Part shown: piece after piece, positions 33,650-42,472 of the stretch
Layout: each line of letters opens with the position of its first letter
How positions within the stretch are numbered: the stretch's first letter is position 1
Source of the DNA: Streptomyces californicus
Lineage (GTDB): Bacteria > Actinomycetota > Actinomycetes > Streptomycetales > Streptomycetaceae
Length of the DNA: 64,000 nt
NCBI RefSeq assembly: GCF_000717645.1
Contig: NZ_JNZZ01000016.1
Span: 372,001 to 436,000 of the forward strand
Reading direction: 5' to 3'
Program-made: the position numbers and the translations under genes
Notes under the pieces: generated by a model
Databases searched by the model: none
Told to the model about the DNA's origin: nothing
Seen by the model: only the letters and a program-made list of their open reading frames with translations

Positions 33650-34888
33650 ATGGTCCGGCCGACCGACGAGGTCATCGACCATATTCGCGACATACCGATC
33701 TATCAGGAGTCCTTGGCGAACGGCTGTTTCCCCGTACTGGACAAGACGGAGATCGCCCGCGGGTTCCCCGACAACTGGATGACGCCCCGGCTGGCGGCGG
33801 CGCTGCGGAACGGCGAGGCGGAGTTCGTCCTGTCGACCGGCACCAACCACGCCCGCATGCGGATCATCCGGCCGCCGTACTTCCTGCTCCGCTCGTACTA
33901 CGCGTTGTGGCGCGACCACCCCGACATCGGCCGGACCTGGGAGTCGGGCTGCCCCCGTCTCTCCCTGACCACGGTCCTCGCCACGGAGCACGTGGCGCGG
34001 GTCAACGCCGCCCGGCGCGGCGCCGAGCCGGGGCGTCCGCCCACCCCGGCCGACCGCCGGCTGGACGAACGCACCTCCTATCTGAACCTCCGCCTGGACC
34101 CGGCGCGCTGGACCCGCGAGGACGTGCTGCGGATGCTCGGCGAGATCGACCTTGCCCGCTCCGCGCATCCGCGCGGCGAATACCATCTCGACTGCTCCGG
34201 CTACCACTTGGCGCATCTGGTGCGGAAGGTCGAGGCATGGGGCCTGGAGAACGCGTTCCCGGAGCCCGCCAGCATCGTCCACGCCTACGAGTACACCCCG
34301 GTGAACGTGCGGCGGTTCCTGCACCGGCGCTTCGCGTGCCCGGTCATCGACCTGTACGGCAGTACGGAGTTGGGCTACCTCTTCTACAGCGACCGGGAGG
34401 GCAGGTACTGGCCCCACCTCGACCGGATGAGCGTGGAACTGCTGCCGGCGGCCCCCGGGGGCGCCATCCACCAGTTGATCGTCACCAGCGTGCGCAATCC
34501 CCACATGCCACTCGTCCGCTACCGGACCGGCGATTGCGTACGCACGCTCGACGGCACACCGGACCCCGGGAAGATCGTCCAATTCTGCGGCCGTCTCAAG
34601 GAATTGCTCACGACACCGGACGGCCCCGTCGCACAGGGCGACCTCGACCGGCATATCGCGGCCGCCACCCCGCGGATCTTTCTGCACCAACTCCGCCTCC
34701 ACGGCGATACGGAGGCGACCCTGCTCTACACGACGTTCACCGGCGAGCCTCTCGGGGCCGCCGAGACGGAGTCGCTGCGGCGGAGCACCGGTGAACTGAC
34801 CGGACGGAACTGCCGGATCGAGCACCGCGCCCGCATTCCGATCGGTCCTTCCGGCAAGTACGCCTGGCTCACCGCCGACCGCGCCTGA
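33650..34888 (+). CDS. PaaK-like adenylate-forming ligase
   Basis: This 412-aa member of the ANL superfamily resembles phenylacetate-CoA ligases. Motifs are STGTNHARMR (P-loop, A3), YGSTELGYLF (A5), VRYRTGD (A7) and FCGRLKELL (hinge, A8), with Lys in PIGPSGKYAW near the end (A10). It should activate a carboxylate as an acyl-adenylate and may pass it to a thiol or amine. The start at 33650 has AGAGGGA eight nt upstream; a longer open frame runs back through the precursor and is not real. Candidate substrates are the peptide C-terminus, or a small acid to be attached to the peptide Cys residues. Confidence 0.82.
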   Translation: MVRPTDEVIDHIRDIPIYQESLANGCFPVLDKTEIARGFPDNWMTPRLAAALRNGEAEFVLSTGTNHARMRIIRPPYFLLRSYYALWRDHPDIGRTWESGCPRLSLTTVLATEHVARVNAARRGAEPGRPPTPADRRLDERTSYLNLRLDPARWTREDVLRMLGEIDLARSAHPRGEYHLDCSGYHLAHLVRKVEAWGLENAFPEPASIVHAYEYTPVNVRRFLHRRFACPVIDLYGSTELGYLFYSDREGRYWPHLDRMSVELLPAAPGGAIHQLIVTSVRNPHMPLVRYRTGDCVRTLDGTPDPGKIVQFCGRLKELLTTPDGPVAQGDLDRHIAAATPRIFLHQLRLHGDTEATLLYTTFTGEPLGAAETESLRRSTGELTGRNCRIEHRARIPIGPSGKYAWLTADRA

Positions 34889-34922
34889 CGCCCCGCCCCA
34901 CCACCCGAGCACGAGGAGTGCC

Positions 34923-35438
34923 ATGAACGGCGCACGGACCCTTTCCGCCGACGACCTCACCCTGATCCTCGGAAAGGGTCTCCACGCCGAGGTGGTACGG
35001 CATTTTCAGGACAAGGCGCCCGGCGCGCCGCCCGCGTTCGTGGAGCGTCAGGTCACGGAATGCCTGCGGTACCTCTATCTCGTCTCCCGGTACCCGGAGC
35101 GGCTCGGCGGCCTTTTCCTGCCGGTCGAACAGGACATCGACGAGATCTGGCATTTCCTCATCCTGCAGACACGTGAATACCGAGCGCTGTGCGAGGAGCG
35201 GCTGCCCGGGCGGTTCTTCATCCATCACCGCAGCATCGCCTACGAGGACTACCAGGAAGGCCCGGGACGCGAACAGGTACTGGAGGAGGCATTGCGTTGG
35301 ATTCCCCTCTACTGCCGGGAATTCGGCCCGTTCGACGCCGGAGCTCTGCCGCACTGGACCATGGTGAGATTCCTCCACGAGCGGATGCTCATCTCACTCG
35401 CGGACATCGCGGACCTCAAACCCGTGCCCGCGGTCTGA
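34923..35438 (+). CDS. Small GRDP-like (DUF1399-like) protein
   Basis: This 171-aa protein resembles the glycine-rich domain protein-like (PF07173) family. The segment DIDEIWHFLILQTREYRALC followed by GRFFIHHRS matches its DxxWHxHILxTxxY...FxHH pattern, which conserves several His and Cys residues that could bind metal. The rest is helical. The function is unknown. It starts 34 nt after the ligase with a GAGGAG ribosome-binding site, so it is probably cotranscribed and is a candidate second modifying or peptide-binding protein of island B. Confidence 0.72.
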   Translation: MNGARTLSADDLTLILGKGLHAEVVRHFQDKAPGAPPAFVERQVTECLRYLYLVSRYPERLGGLFLPVEQDIDEIWHFLILQTREYRALCEERLPGRFFIHHRSIAYEDYQEGPGREQVLEEALRWIPLYCREFGPFDAGALPHWTMVRFLHERMLISLADIADLKPVPAV

Positions 35439-36000
35439 GCGGAATCCCTCTCGCCCGCACGCGTAAACGGGAGCGCACCGCTTCCGAGGTCCGGCCGGTC
35501 ATCGGCGCTCACGGCGCCGCGCCGAAGGACGCGACGGGAGCCCGCCGAACCGGCGCGGCCGGCAGCGGAGTTCCCGGCGGCGCGCACGGCACCCCCGGAG
35601 CGGTGACGGCCGCGGCCTGCGGAAGCGCGTACGCTCCTTCGCGACGCCGCCGTCGGCGCTCGCCCCGGCCGTCCGATCCCGCCCGACCCACCGCTTCCCC
35701 GGCGCCGAGCACCCGGGGAGGACGGCGCCTTTCGCTCCGCGGACGATCTCCGCGCGGCCGATCCGGGCCGCCTCGCCCTTTGGGCGAACACCATTCGACT
35801 CTCACCAACCGCGTCCGAGCCGTTACCGGTCAAGGCCGGGAGCGCGGGCGAAGGGAGCCGTCCGTCGACGGAAAGACCCCTGCCGTCAACGAAAGCTTTA
35901 ACCGCGTTCCGGCAGCCCAGGAGCACAGAACCAGCGTAAATCGGATAACCCGACGATTGGGACTCCCCATCCAGCACATCGTGGGCTTAACTTAGGTGGC
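35439..36000. other. 562-bp intergenic region without a supported gene
   Basis: Open frames here are compositionally random Arg/Pro/Ala-rich translations. The last 130 bp are AT-richer (around GTAAATCGGATAACCCG and GGGCTTAACTTAGG) and probably hold the promoter of the DUF6643 gene, but no -35/-10 pair with proper spacing stands out. No clear terminator for island B was found. Confidence 0.5.
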
Positions 36001-36474
36001 ATGACGTCCCCCCGCTCCACCTTCGGCGGCGGCTACTACGCCGCGTCGTTCCCCGACACTCCGATCTACGACTCCTTGGTCGCGGAGCGGGGAACCCCTC
36101 AGATCGCCCCCATCCGCGTCCCGGCCGCGTACGACACGGGCAACAGCTATCTGCCGGCCCTGCCGTCGGCGCTGCCCGCCCTGCCCGCGGCGCCGCAGCA
36201 GTCCGGCTCCTACGGCTACCCGCAGCAGCAGCCGATGCCGCAGTACCAGCAGGCTCCCGCGCCGGCGCAGCCCGCCCAACTCCAGCACGCGCCCGCGCCG
36301 TACATCCCGCAGCAGCCCTCTGCGGTCCGCGGCTACCCGCAGCAGGCCCAGCCGCAGCGGCCCGCGCCCGCCACCGGGTACGAGGCCATGCGACCGGCCT
36401 CGCCGCGGCCCGTACCGGCGCAGTCGCCCTACGAGGACCCGTACAACCGGCCGTACCAGAGCCGGGGATACTGA
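36001..36474 (+). CDS. DUF6643 family Pro/Gln-rich protein
   Basis: This 157-aa protein matches a conserved Streptomyces family (DUF6643, from memory). It has an ordered N-terminal block (FGGGYYAASFPDTPIYDSLV, then ERGTPQIAPIRVPAAYDTG) and a Pro/Gln/Ala/Tyr-rich, probably disordered C-terminal half with repeated PQQ and YPQQ patterns. No signal peptide or transmembrane segment is evident. The function is unknown. TAGGTGGC immediately upstream is a weak ribosome-binding site. Confidence 0.85.
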   Translation: MTSPRSTFGGGYYAASFPDTPIYDSLVAERGTPQIAPIRVPAAYDTGNSYLPALPSALPALPAAPQQSGSYGYPQQQPMPQYQQAPAPAQPAQLQHAPAPYIPQQPSAVRGYPQQAQPQRPAPATGYEAMRPASPRPVPAQSPYEDPYNRPYQSRGY

Positions 36475-36610
36475 ACCTCGCATCAGTCGTGCGGCACGGT
36501 GCGCCGGGGGACGCACCGGGCATCGGGCGCGCCCGGGAGACGGGCGCGCCGACGGCCACCGGCCGCACACCGGCCCCCGCCCGGCAGGAAGTCGACGGAG
36601 GGGGCTCGGG

Positions 36611-37204
36611 GTGCGTGTGCTGTGGGAGACGCTGCTGGGACGGCGCGGCCCGCTGCGCCATGCCCCTGACCGGCACGAGGCGTGGGTGGCGCTCGGGGCG
36701 CTGCTGCTCCTCGTGACCGGCGCCCCGGTCGCGGGGTGGGCGGGCGGCGCGGTCGCCGACGCCGCTCTCCGGCGAGCGGTGCACGCCCAGCACGCGGAGC
36801 GCCACGCGGTCGAGGCGGTCGTGGTCGGGCCGACGCGGTTCGCCGGTGATCCAGAGGGCGGCCGGCAGTCCCCGCGCGCCCGGGTGACGGTGTCCTGGCC
36901 GGCTCCGGACGGCACCACGCGCACCGGGGAGGTGGCCGTCGCCTCGCGGCCCGGCCCCCCGGGGTCCCGGCTGCGGATCTGGACCGACGCGGCGGGCCTG
37001 CCGGTTGCTCCGCCGATGGACGGCCACACCGCCCGGACCCACGCGTTGCTGGGCGGCGTCGGCTCCTTCCTGGTCGCCGCCGCAGGCGTCGAGGCGGGCC
37101 GACGGCTGGTCGTCAGACGCCTGGTGCGGCTGCGCCACGCACGGCTCGACCGGGAGTGGGCCGCGACGGCTCCGCACTGGGGCAGGACCGGAACGGGCGG
37201 CTGA
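36611..37204 (+). CDS. Rv1733c-like two-TM membrane protein
   Basis: This 197-aa protein has the layout of Rv1733c-family actinobacterial proteins: a transmembrane segment at about residues 26-46, an external domain of about 90 residues (AEVVVVGPT-like strands, VSWPAPDGTTRTGEV), and a second transmembrane segment at about 142-162, with Arg-rich cytoplasmic ends. Streptomyces carries many paralogues of unknown function. It starts with GTG, preceded by GGAGGGGG about 7 nt upstream. Confidence 0.8.
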   Translation: MRVLWETLLGRRGPLRHAPDRHEAWVALGALLLLVTGAPVAGWAGGAVADAALRRAVHAQHAERHAVEAVVVGPTRFAGDPEGGRQSPRARVTVSWPAPDGTTRTGEVAVASRPGPPGSRLRIWTDAAGLPVAPPMDGHTARTHALLGGVGSFLVAAAGVEAGRRLVVRRLVRLRHARLDREWAATAPHWGRTGTGG

Positions 37205-37355
37205 CCGCCACCGCCCCGCCCCGGTGCGTGTCCGGCGGGGCCGACCCGTCAACTCCCTCCCCTCGCGCGCGCTACGGTGGTCCGACCCCGTCCGCCTCCC
37301 GGCGACGGACGGGCCCGAGGCATCGCACAGCACGAGGTGGGGGCACAGCAACGCC

Positions 37356-39785
37356 ATGGCACAGGGCACGGTCCAGGTGACGCACACCGGCACATCGCGA
37401 TGGCGCCGCCGCACGGGCGAGTACGCCTCCCTCTCCGCGGCCCTGGAGGCGGCGGCCGACGGAGACATCCTCACCGTCGCGCCCGGAACGTACCGGGAGA
37501 ACCTCGTGGTCCACCGCGCGGTGACGCTGCGCGGCCCCGACGGGCCGGTCGGTTCCGTCCGGATCGCCCCGGCCGACGGCGTACCGCTGACCGTGCGCGC
37601 CTCCGCGATCGTCCAGGACCTCCACATCGAGGGCCAGGACGCGGCGGCCCCGGCGCTGCTGGTCGAGGACGGCACGGCGGAACTGCGTGACCTGCGGATC
37701 GTGACGCGGTCCGCCGCGGGCATCGAGGTGCGCGGCGCGGCCCGCCCCACCGTGAGGCGGTGCACGGTCGACAACCCGGCCGGCGTCGGCATCGCCGTAC
37801 TGGACGGCGCGGGCGGTGTGTTCGAGGAGTGCGAGATCGTCTCGGCGGGCCAGTCGGGCGTCTCGGTCCGCGACGGCGGCCACCCGCGTCTGGACCGCTG
37901 CCGGATCCACCACGCCTCCGGAGCCGGCATCGGCGTCACCGGCGAGGGCAGCGGCCTGGAGGCGTTCGGCTGCGAGGTGTACGAGATCAAGGGCAGCGGC
38001 GTCCAGGTCACCGCCCGTGCCTCGGCGCACCTGACCGACTGCACGGTGCACCGCACGTCGGCGGACGGCGTCACGCTGGACACCGACGCGGTGCTGACGC
38101 TCGCCGACTGCGACATCCACGACATTCCGGAGAACGCGGTCGATCTGCGGTCCCGCTCGGTCCTCACCCTGACCCGCTCCACGGTCCGCCGGTTCGGCCG
38201 CAACGGCCTCTCCGTCTGGGATCCCGGGACCCGGGTCGACGCCAACCAGTGCGAGATACACGACAGTACGGGCGACTACCCGGCGGTCTGGGTCAGCGAC
38301 GGGGCGACGGTGATACTGGACGCCTGCCGGGTGCACGACGTACCGGACGCGCTCTTCGTCCTGGACCGGGGCTCGCGCGCCGACGTCGTCGACAGCGACC
38401 TCTCCCAGATCCGCAACACCGCCGTCTCGGTGAGCGACGGGGCCACCGCCCAGCTCGACGACTGCCGGATCAGGGAGGCGTCCACGGGCGCCTGGTTCCG
38501 CGACCACGGCAGCGGCGGCACGCTGAGCAACTGCACGATCGACGCGGCGCAGACGGGGGTCATCGTCACCAAGGGCGCCGACCCCGCCATCGAGCGCTGC
38601 ACGGTCACCTCACCGGCCGAGGCGGGGTTCTACGTCTCGGCCGAGGGCCGCGGCACCTTCGACGGCTGCCGGGTGACCGGCAGCGAGGGCTACGGCTTCC
38701 ACGTCATGGACGGCTGCCGCACCACCCTGACCCGCTGCCGTACGGAGCGGTGCGCGCGGGGCGGGTACGAGTTCCCCGAGGGCGACGGCGCTTCGGGGAC
38801 CGGTCCCGTGGTCGAGGACTGCACGAGCGACGAGAGCGCGCTGCGCACGGCACCGGCCCCGGCGCCCCCGGTGCTGACGGCCACGCAGGCCGCGCCCGGA
38901 CTGCTGGGAGCCCTGCCCGGTCAGCGCCCGGCCGAGCCCGTCCCGGAGCCGCCCGCCCCGGCGAAGCCGGCCCGGGACTCCTCGGCGGTCCTCGGCGAAC
39001 TGGACGCGCTGGTGGGCCTGGAGAGCGTCAAGCGCGAGGTGCGGGCGCTGACCGACATGATCGAGGTGGGCCGCCGCCGCCAGGAGGCCGGGCTCAAGGC
39101 CGCCTCCGTCCGCCGCCACCTCGTCTTCACCGGATCCCCCGGCACGGGCAAGACGACGGTCGCCCGGCTGTACGGGGAGATCCTGGCCTCGCTCGGCGTG
39201 CTGGAACGGGGTCATCTGGTCGAGGTCTCGCGGGTGGACCTGGTCGGGGAGCACATCGGGTCGACGGCGATCCGGACGCAGGAGGCGTTCGACCGGGCGC
39301 GCGGCGGGGTGCTGTTCGTCGACGAGGCGTACGCCCTCTCCCCCGAGGACTCCGGCCGGGACTTCGGACGGGAGGCCATCGACACGCTGGTGAAGCTGAT
39401 GGAGGACCACCGGGACGCGGTGGTCGTGATCGTCGCGGGCTACACCCTGGAGATGGAGCGCTTCCTCACCGTCAACCCCGGGGTGGCCTCGCGGTTCTCC
39501 CGGACCATCACCTTCGGCGACTACCTCCCCGAGGAGCTGCTGCGGATCGTCGGGCAGCAGGCCGACGAGCACGAGTACAGCCTGGCGGAGGGCACCGGGG
39601 AGGCGCTGCTGAAGTACTTCACCGAGCTTCCCAAGGGCCCCGCCTTCGGCAACGGCCGCACCGCCCGCCAGACGTTCGAGTCGATGGTGGAGCGGCACGC
39701 GGGCCGGGTCGCCCAGCTCGCCGAGACGAGTACGGACGACCTGACCCTGCTCTACCCCGAGGACCTCCCCGAACTGTCCTCGTGA
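37356..39785 (+). CDS. Parallel beta-helix / AAA+ ATPase fusion protein
   Basis: This 809-aa protein joins two unlike parts. Residues about 15-490 form a right-handed parallel beta-helix of PbH1 repeats, recognisable by recurring C/V-x-I/V-x-D/N turns such as AGIEVRGAARPTVRRCTV and SGVSVRDGGHPRLDRCRI. After a Pro/Ala linker (about 510-545), residues 550-809 are an AAA+ ATPase of the CbbX/SpoVK type, with Walker A GSPGTGKTT, Walker B VLFVDEAYAL and a sensor-type arginine near ASRFSRTI. CbbX-like ATPases remodel protein complexes; EccA of type VII secretion is related. The beta-helix may hold the partner. The stop overlaps the convergent neighbour by 34 nt. Confidence 0.88.
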   Translation: MAQGTVQVTHTGTSRWRRRTGEYASLSAALEAAADGDILTVAPGTYRENLVVHRAVTLRGPDGPVGSVRIAPADGVPLTVRASAIVQDLHIEGQDAAAPALLVEDGTAELRDLRIVTRSAAGIEVRGAARPTVRRCTVDNPAGVGIAVLDGAGGVFEECEIVSAGQSGVSVRDGGHPRLDRCRIHHASGAGIGVTGEGSGLEAFGCEVYEIKGSGVQVTARASAHLTDCTVHRTSADGVTLDTDAVLTLADCDIHDIPENAVDLRSRSVLTLTRSTVRRFGRNGLSVWDPGTRVDANQCEIHDSTGDYPAVWVSDGATVILDACRVHDVPDALFVLDRGSRADVVDSDLSQIRNTAVSVSDGATAQLDDCRIREASTGAWFRDHGSGGTLSNCTIDAAQTGVIVTKGADPAIERCTVTSPAEAGFYVSAEGRGTFDGCRVTGSEGYGFHVMDGCRTTLTRCRTERCARGGYEFPEGDGASGTGPVVEDCTSDESALRTAPAPAPPVLTATQAAPGLLGALPGQRPAEPVPEPPAPAKPARDSSAVLGELDALVGLESVKREVRALTDMIEVGRRRQEAGLKAASVRRHLVFTGSPGTGKTTVARLYGEILASLGVLERGHLVEVSRVDLVGEHIGSTAIRTQEAFDRARGGVLFVDEAYALSPEDSGRDFGREAIDTLVKLMEDHRDAVVVIVAGYTLEMERFLTVNPGVASRFSRTITFGDYLPEELLRIVGQQADEHEYSLAEGTGEALLKYFTELPKGPAFGNGRTARQTFESMVERHAGRVAQLAETSTDDLTLLYPEDLPELSS

Positions 39786-42202
39786 AGCCCGGCCCCGGCC
39801 TGCCGGGGCAGCCTGGGCCCCAGCGCGTCGAGGAGGTCGGCCCGCGCCTCGGCGAAGGCGGGGTCGGCCTGGTAGTCGGAGTGGCCGAGGATCGGTTCGG
39901 GCAGCGGGAGCCTCGTGGTCCGCCCGTAGGCCTGCGGGTCCTTCAGCGGGCCCCGGTCGACACCCGGGTCGGGGTCGGCGCAGATCCGGACGGGGCCGCC
40001 GATCGGATCGGTCGCCCGCCACAGGTTGCGCCAGCAGCGCACCGACCGGTGCAGCCCCAGCAGCGGTTCGGGGCCGAAGTAGGCCGGGAACCACCGTCCG
40101 TACAGCCGCTCCAGGGGCGATCCGTAGGTGAGCAGGGCGATCCGGCGGCGGGTGGCGTCGGGGAGTTGCCACACGGCGGACGCGGCGAGGACGCTGCCCT
40201 GTGAGTGGCCCGAGATGACCAGCCGGCCCCGAGGGGTGGTCGCCGTCCAGGCCGACATCCGGGACGCGAGGTCGGGGACGGCGCGTTCGGCGTAGCACGG
40301 GGGCGCGAAGGGGTGGGCGGCGCGCGGCCAGAAGGTGCCCACGTCCCAGAGGATGCCGATGGTGCGGCGGGCCGAGGCGTCCTTGTAGGCACGGCGGCCC
40401 CCGGCGACGAACAGTATGAAGCCGAGGCCGATCAGCCAGGAGCCGGTCGACTGGGCCGCGTCGGCGAGCGATTCGAGGAGCGGCCCCCTCCCGTCCGCCG
40501 CCCGGCCCGGTACCTCGTCGCTGACCCAGGCTCCGGCCACCGCCCCCGCTCCGAGCAGCAGGGTGGCGGCGGAGACCACGCCGACGATCCAGGGCGCGGA
40601 GTCGGTGAGGGCGGCGGTCGCGCGGATCCGGGCGATACGGCGGGTACGGCCCTCGTCCGGCTGCTCGGGGGCGTACTCCGCCTCGATCACCGGCCCGAGG
40701 CGACGGGCACGGCGCGCGGTGCGGACGACCAGGAACACGACCGGCACGAGCAGGAGGATCAGGAGCACCGGGATGACGGACGCCTGCCAGCTGAGCACGA
40801 CCGGCGGCCCGGGAATGTCGGTGTCGTGGCCCATGCCCGGGGTGCCGGGCCCGTCGAGCCAGTCGGCGACGCGCTGGGCCACGCCTCCGGTCATCACGCC
40901 GCCGAGCGCGCAGGCGAGCATGGCGACGACGGGGCCGCCGAGCCCGCGCAGGACGGTACGGGGGTCGGGGGCACGCAGGTAGAGGCCCCGGGCGACGACG
41001 GCGAGCGCGACGACGAGGATGCCCTGGCCGAGGGAGAGCAGCCGGAAGGCGGCCTCGCCGGGCAGAGTGCCGGCGGACTGCCAGTCGGGGCGCGACCAGG
41101 CGGCGTGCACGACGGCGAGGGCGAGCAGGGCCAGCGCGGAGCCGGGCAGATAGGTGATCAGCGCGCCGTCCAGCCGGGTGTCGCGGGTCCGTTCGCTGCG
41201 GCCCCGGCGGCAGACGACCGCGACGGTGATCAGGGCGCACCCGGCGATGCCGCCCTCGACGGCCGTGCCCAGGAACGCCGCGACCGGCCCTCCCTCGCCC
41301 CGGTCGTACCGCGCGGCGGCGCCGACGACGGCCGCGGCGACGGTCAGGAAGCCGGCGGCCGTGTGGGCGGCGCGGAGCCGGGCGACCAGTCGTCGCCCGT
41401 ACCAGAAGCCCGGCCTGCCGAGTGCGGGACGGACCGGTACGGTCGGACGCGGGCAGCCCTCGGCGTCCGGTTCGGGCGCGCCGGGGCCGTGGGCCTCCTC
41501 CATCCCGAAGGGGTCTCCGGTGTCGAAGTCCTGCCCGTCCAGCGGGCGTTGGGACTCGTACGCGCTCCAGGTCCGGTTGGAGAGATACCACAGCAGTCCC
41601 ACCAGGGCGGCGGGCACGGCCGCCGCGAGGGCGAGGCGGCGGCCCGGCTGGGACCACCAGCCGCCCTGATGGGCTGACAGGAAGCCGAGCCAGGAACGCC
41701 GTACGGCGCAGGCGTCAAGGCCCGCGCACTGCCAGGCCACCAGGTCCAGGGCGACCTCGCAGGCGGCCGCCGTGAGCAGCACGGTGAGGCTGAGCGCGAG
41801 GAGCCGCACCAGGACGCCGTACAGCCGGACCGCGCGGGTGCGGCCGACGGCGGAGGGGCGCATCCAGTGGGCGAGGTTGACCACCATGAACGGCAGGAGC
41901 AGCAGCCACAGCGCGCGGGAGCCGTTGCCGGAGGTGAGGCCGGACCAGCAGTACGCCTCGGCCACGGGCTCGTCCCGGTAGCGCTCGGGGTGCTTCTCCC
42001 CGTCGACGTCCTCGGTACGGCGGTACACGGCGGCGGTCGCGTCCCCGGTGACCCGGACCGTACGGGGGTCGTCCAGCATCTCCTGCGGGGTGGTGCCGCC
42101 GACGCCGTGGACGAGCAGCTCCAGCGCGGTCCCGGTGTGCCGCGCGGAGGGGGAGGACGGCGAGGGCGGGGAGGGGATCGGGGGCGGGGCGGCAGATGCC
42201 AA
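39752..42202 (-). CDS. Multi-pass membrane protein with alpha/beta-hydrolase (lipase-like) site
   Basis: This 816-aa protein opens with ALELLVHGVGGTTPQEML, a lipase-type oxyanion strand. About nine transmembrane segments in the middle (residues about 90-570) follow, and the nucleophile elbow RLVISGHSQGSVLAA comes only at about residue 660. Splitting one hydrolase domain by a large membrane region is characteristic of this actinobacterial family; the function is unknown. The start is uncertain. A TTG at 42202 fits the usual short N-terminus, and a GTG at 42316 would add 38 Pro-rich residues. The 3' end overlaps the beta-helix/AAA+ gene. Confidence 0.75.
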   Translation of the reverse strand: MASAAPPPIPSPPSPSSPSARHTGTALELLVHGVGGTTPQEMLDDPRTVRVTGDATAAVYRRTEDVDGEKHPERYRDEPVAEAYCWSGLTSGNGSRALWLLLLPFMVVNLAHWMRPSAVGRTRAVRLYGVLVRLLALSLTVLLTAAACEVALDLVAWQCAGLDACAVRRSWLGFLSAHQGGWWSQPGRRLALAAAVPAALVGLLWYLSNRTWSAYESQRPLDGQDFDTGDPFGMEEAHGPGAPEPDAEGCPRPTVPVRPALGRPGFWYGRRLVARLRAAHTAAGFLTVAAAVVGAAARYDRGEGGPVAAFLGTAVEGGIAGCALITVAVVCRRGRSERTRDTRLDGALITYLPGSALALLALAVVHAAWSRPDWQSAGTLPGEAAFRLLSLGQGILVVALAVVARGLYLRAPDPRTVLRGLGGPVVAMLACALGGVMTGGVAQRVADWLDGPGTPGMGHDTDIPGPPVVLSWQASVIPVLLILLLVPVVFLVVRTARRARRLGPVIEAEYAPEQPDEGRTRRIARIRATAALTDSAPWIVGVVSAATLLLGAGAVAGAWVSDEVPGRAADGRGPLLESLADAAQSTGSWLIGLGFILFVAGGRRAYKDASARRTIGILWDVGTFWPRAAHPFAPPCYAERAVPDLASRMSAWTATTPRGRLVISGHSQGSVLAASAVWQLPDATRRRIALLTYGSPLERLYGRWFPAYFGPEPLLGLHRSVRCWRNLWRATDPIGGPVRICADPDPGVDRGPLKDPQAYGRTTRLPLPEPILGHSDYQADPAFAEARADLLDALGPRLPRQAGAGLHEDSSGRSSG

Positions 42203-42472
42203 GGGACGGGCTCTCTCTCGGGCGCGCCGGCCTCGGCGGCCGGCGGGGACGTGCGCGGGTGCCGGTGGTGCGGGCTCCGGGGGGGGTGCCGTGGGCTCCG
42301 GGCCGGGGCGGCCCACCGGTGTCCGGGCCCAGGATTCCGGGCGCGGGGCGGGTGCGTGAGCGGTCTCACGGAATCTCCCCAGGTGACACGTCGGACATGC
42401 GTGCGTGGCAGGATGAGCGTGTCGCGCAGACCGCTGCGGACCGTACGGCTGAGGGAAGGACCGGGCCCGGCG

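Noticed and set aside
33053..34888. Extended 611-codon form of the PaaK-like ligase
   Set aside because: The extension overlaps the promoter, the precursor peptide and the hairpin. The ATG at 33650 has its own ribosome-binding site and starts the conserved region.
35439..36000. Protein-coding frames in the gap after island B
   Set aside because: All are compositionally random, lack ribosome-binding sites and have no recognisable motif.
37760..40204. 814-codon plus-strand frame across the beta-helix/AAA+ gene
   Set aside because: It is Arg/Gly-rich, out of frame with the AAA+ protein, and runs on into the neighbouring minus-strand gene.
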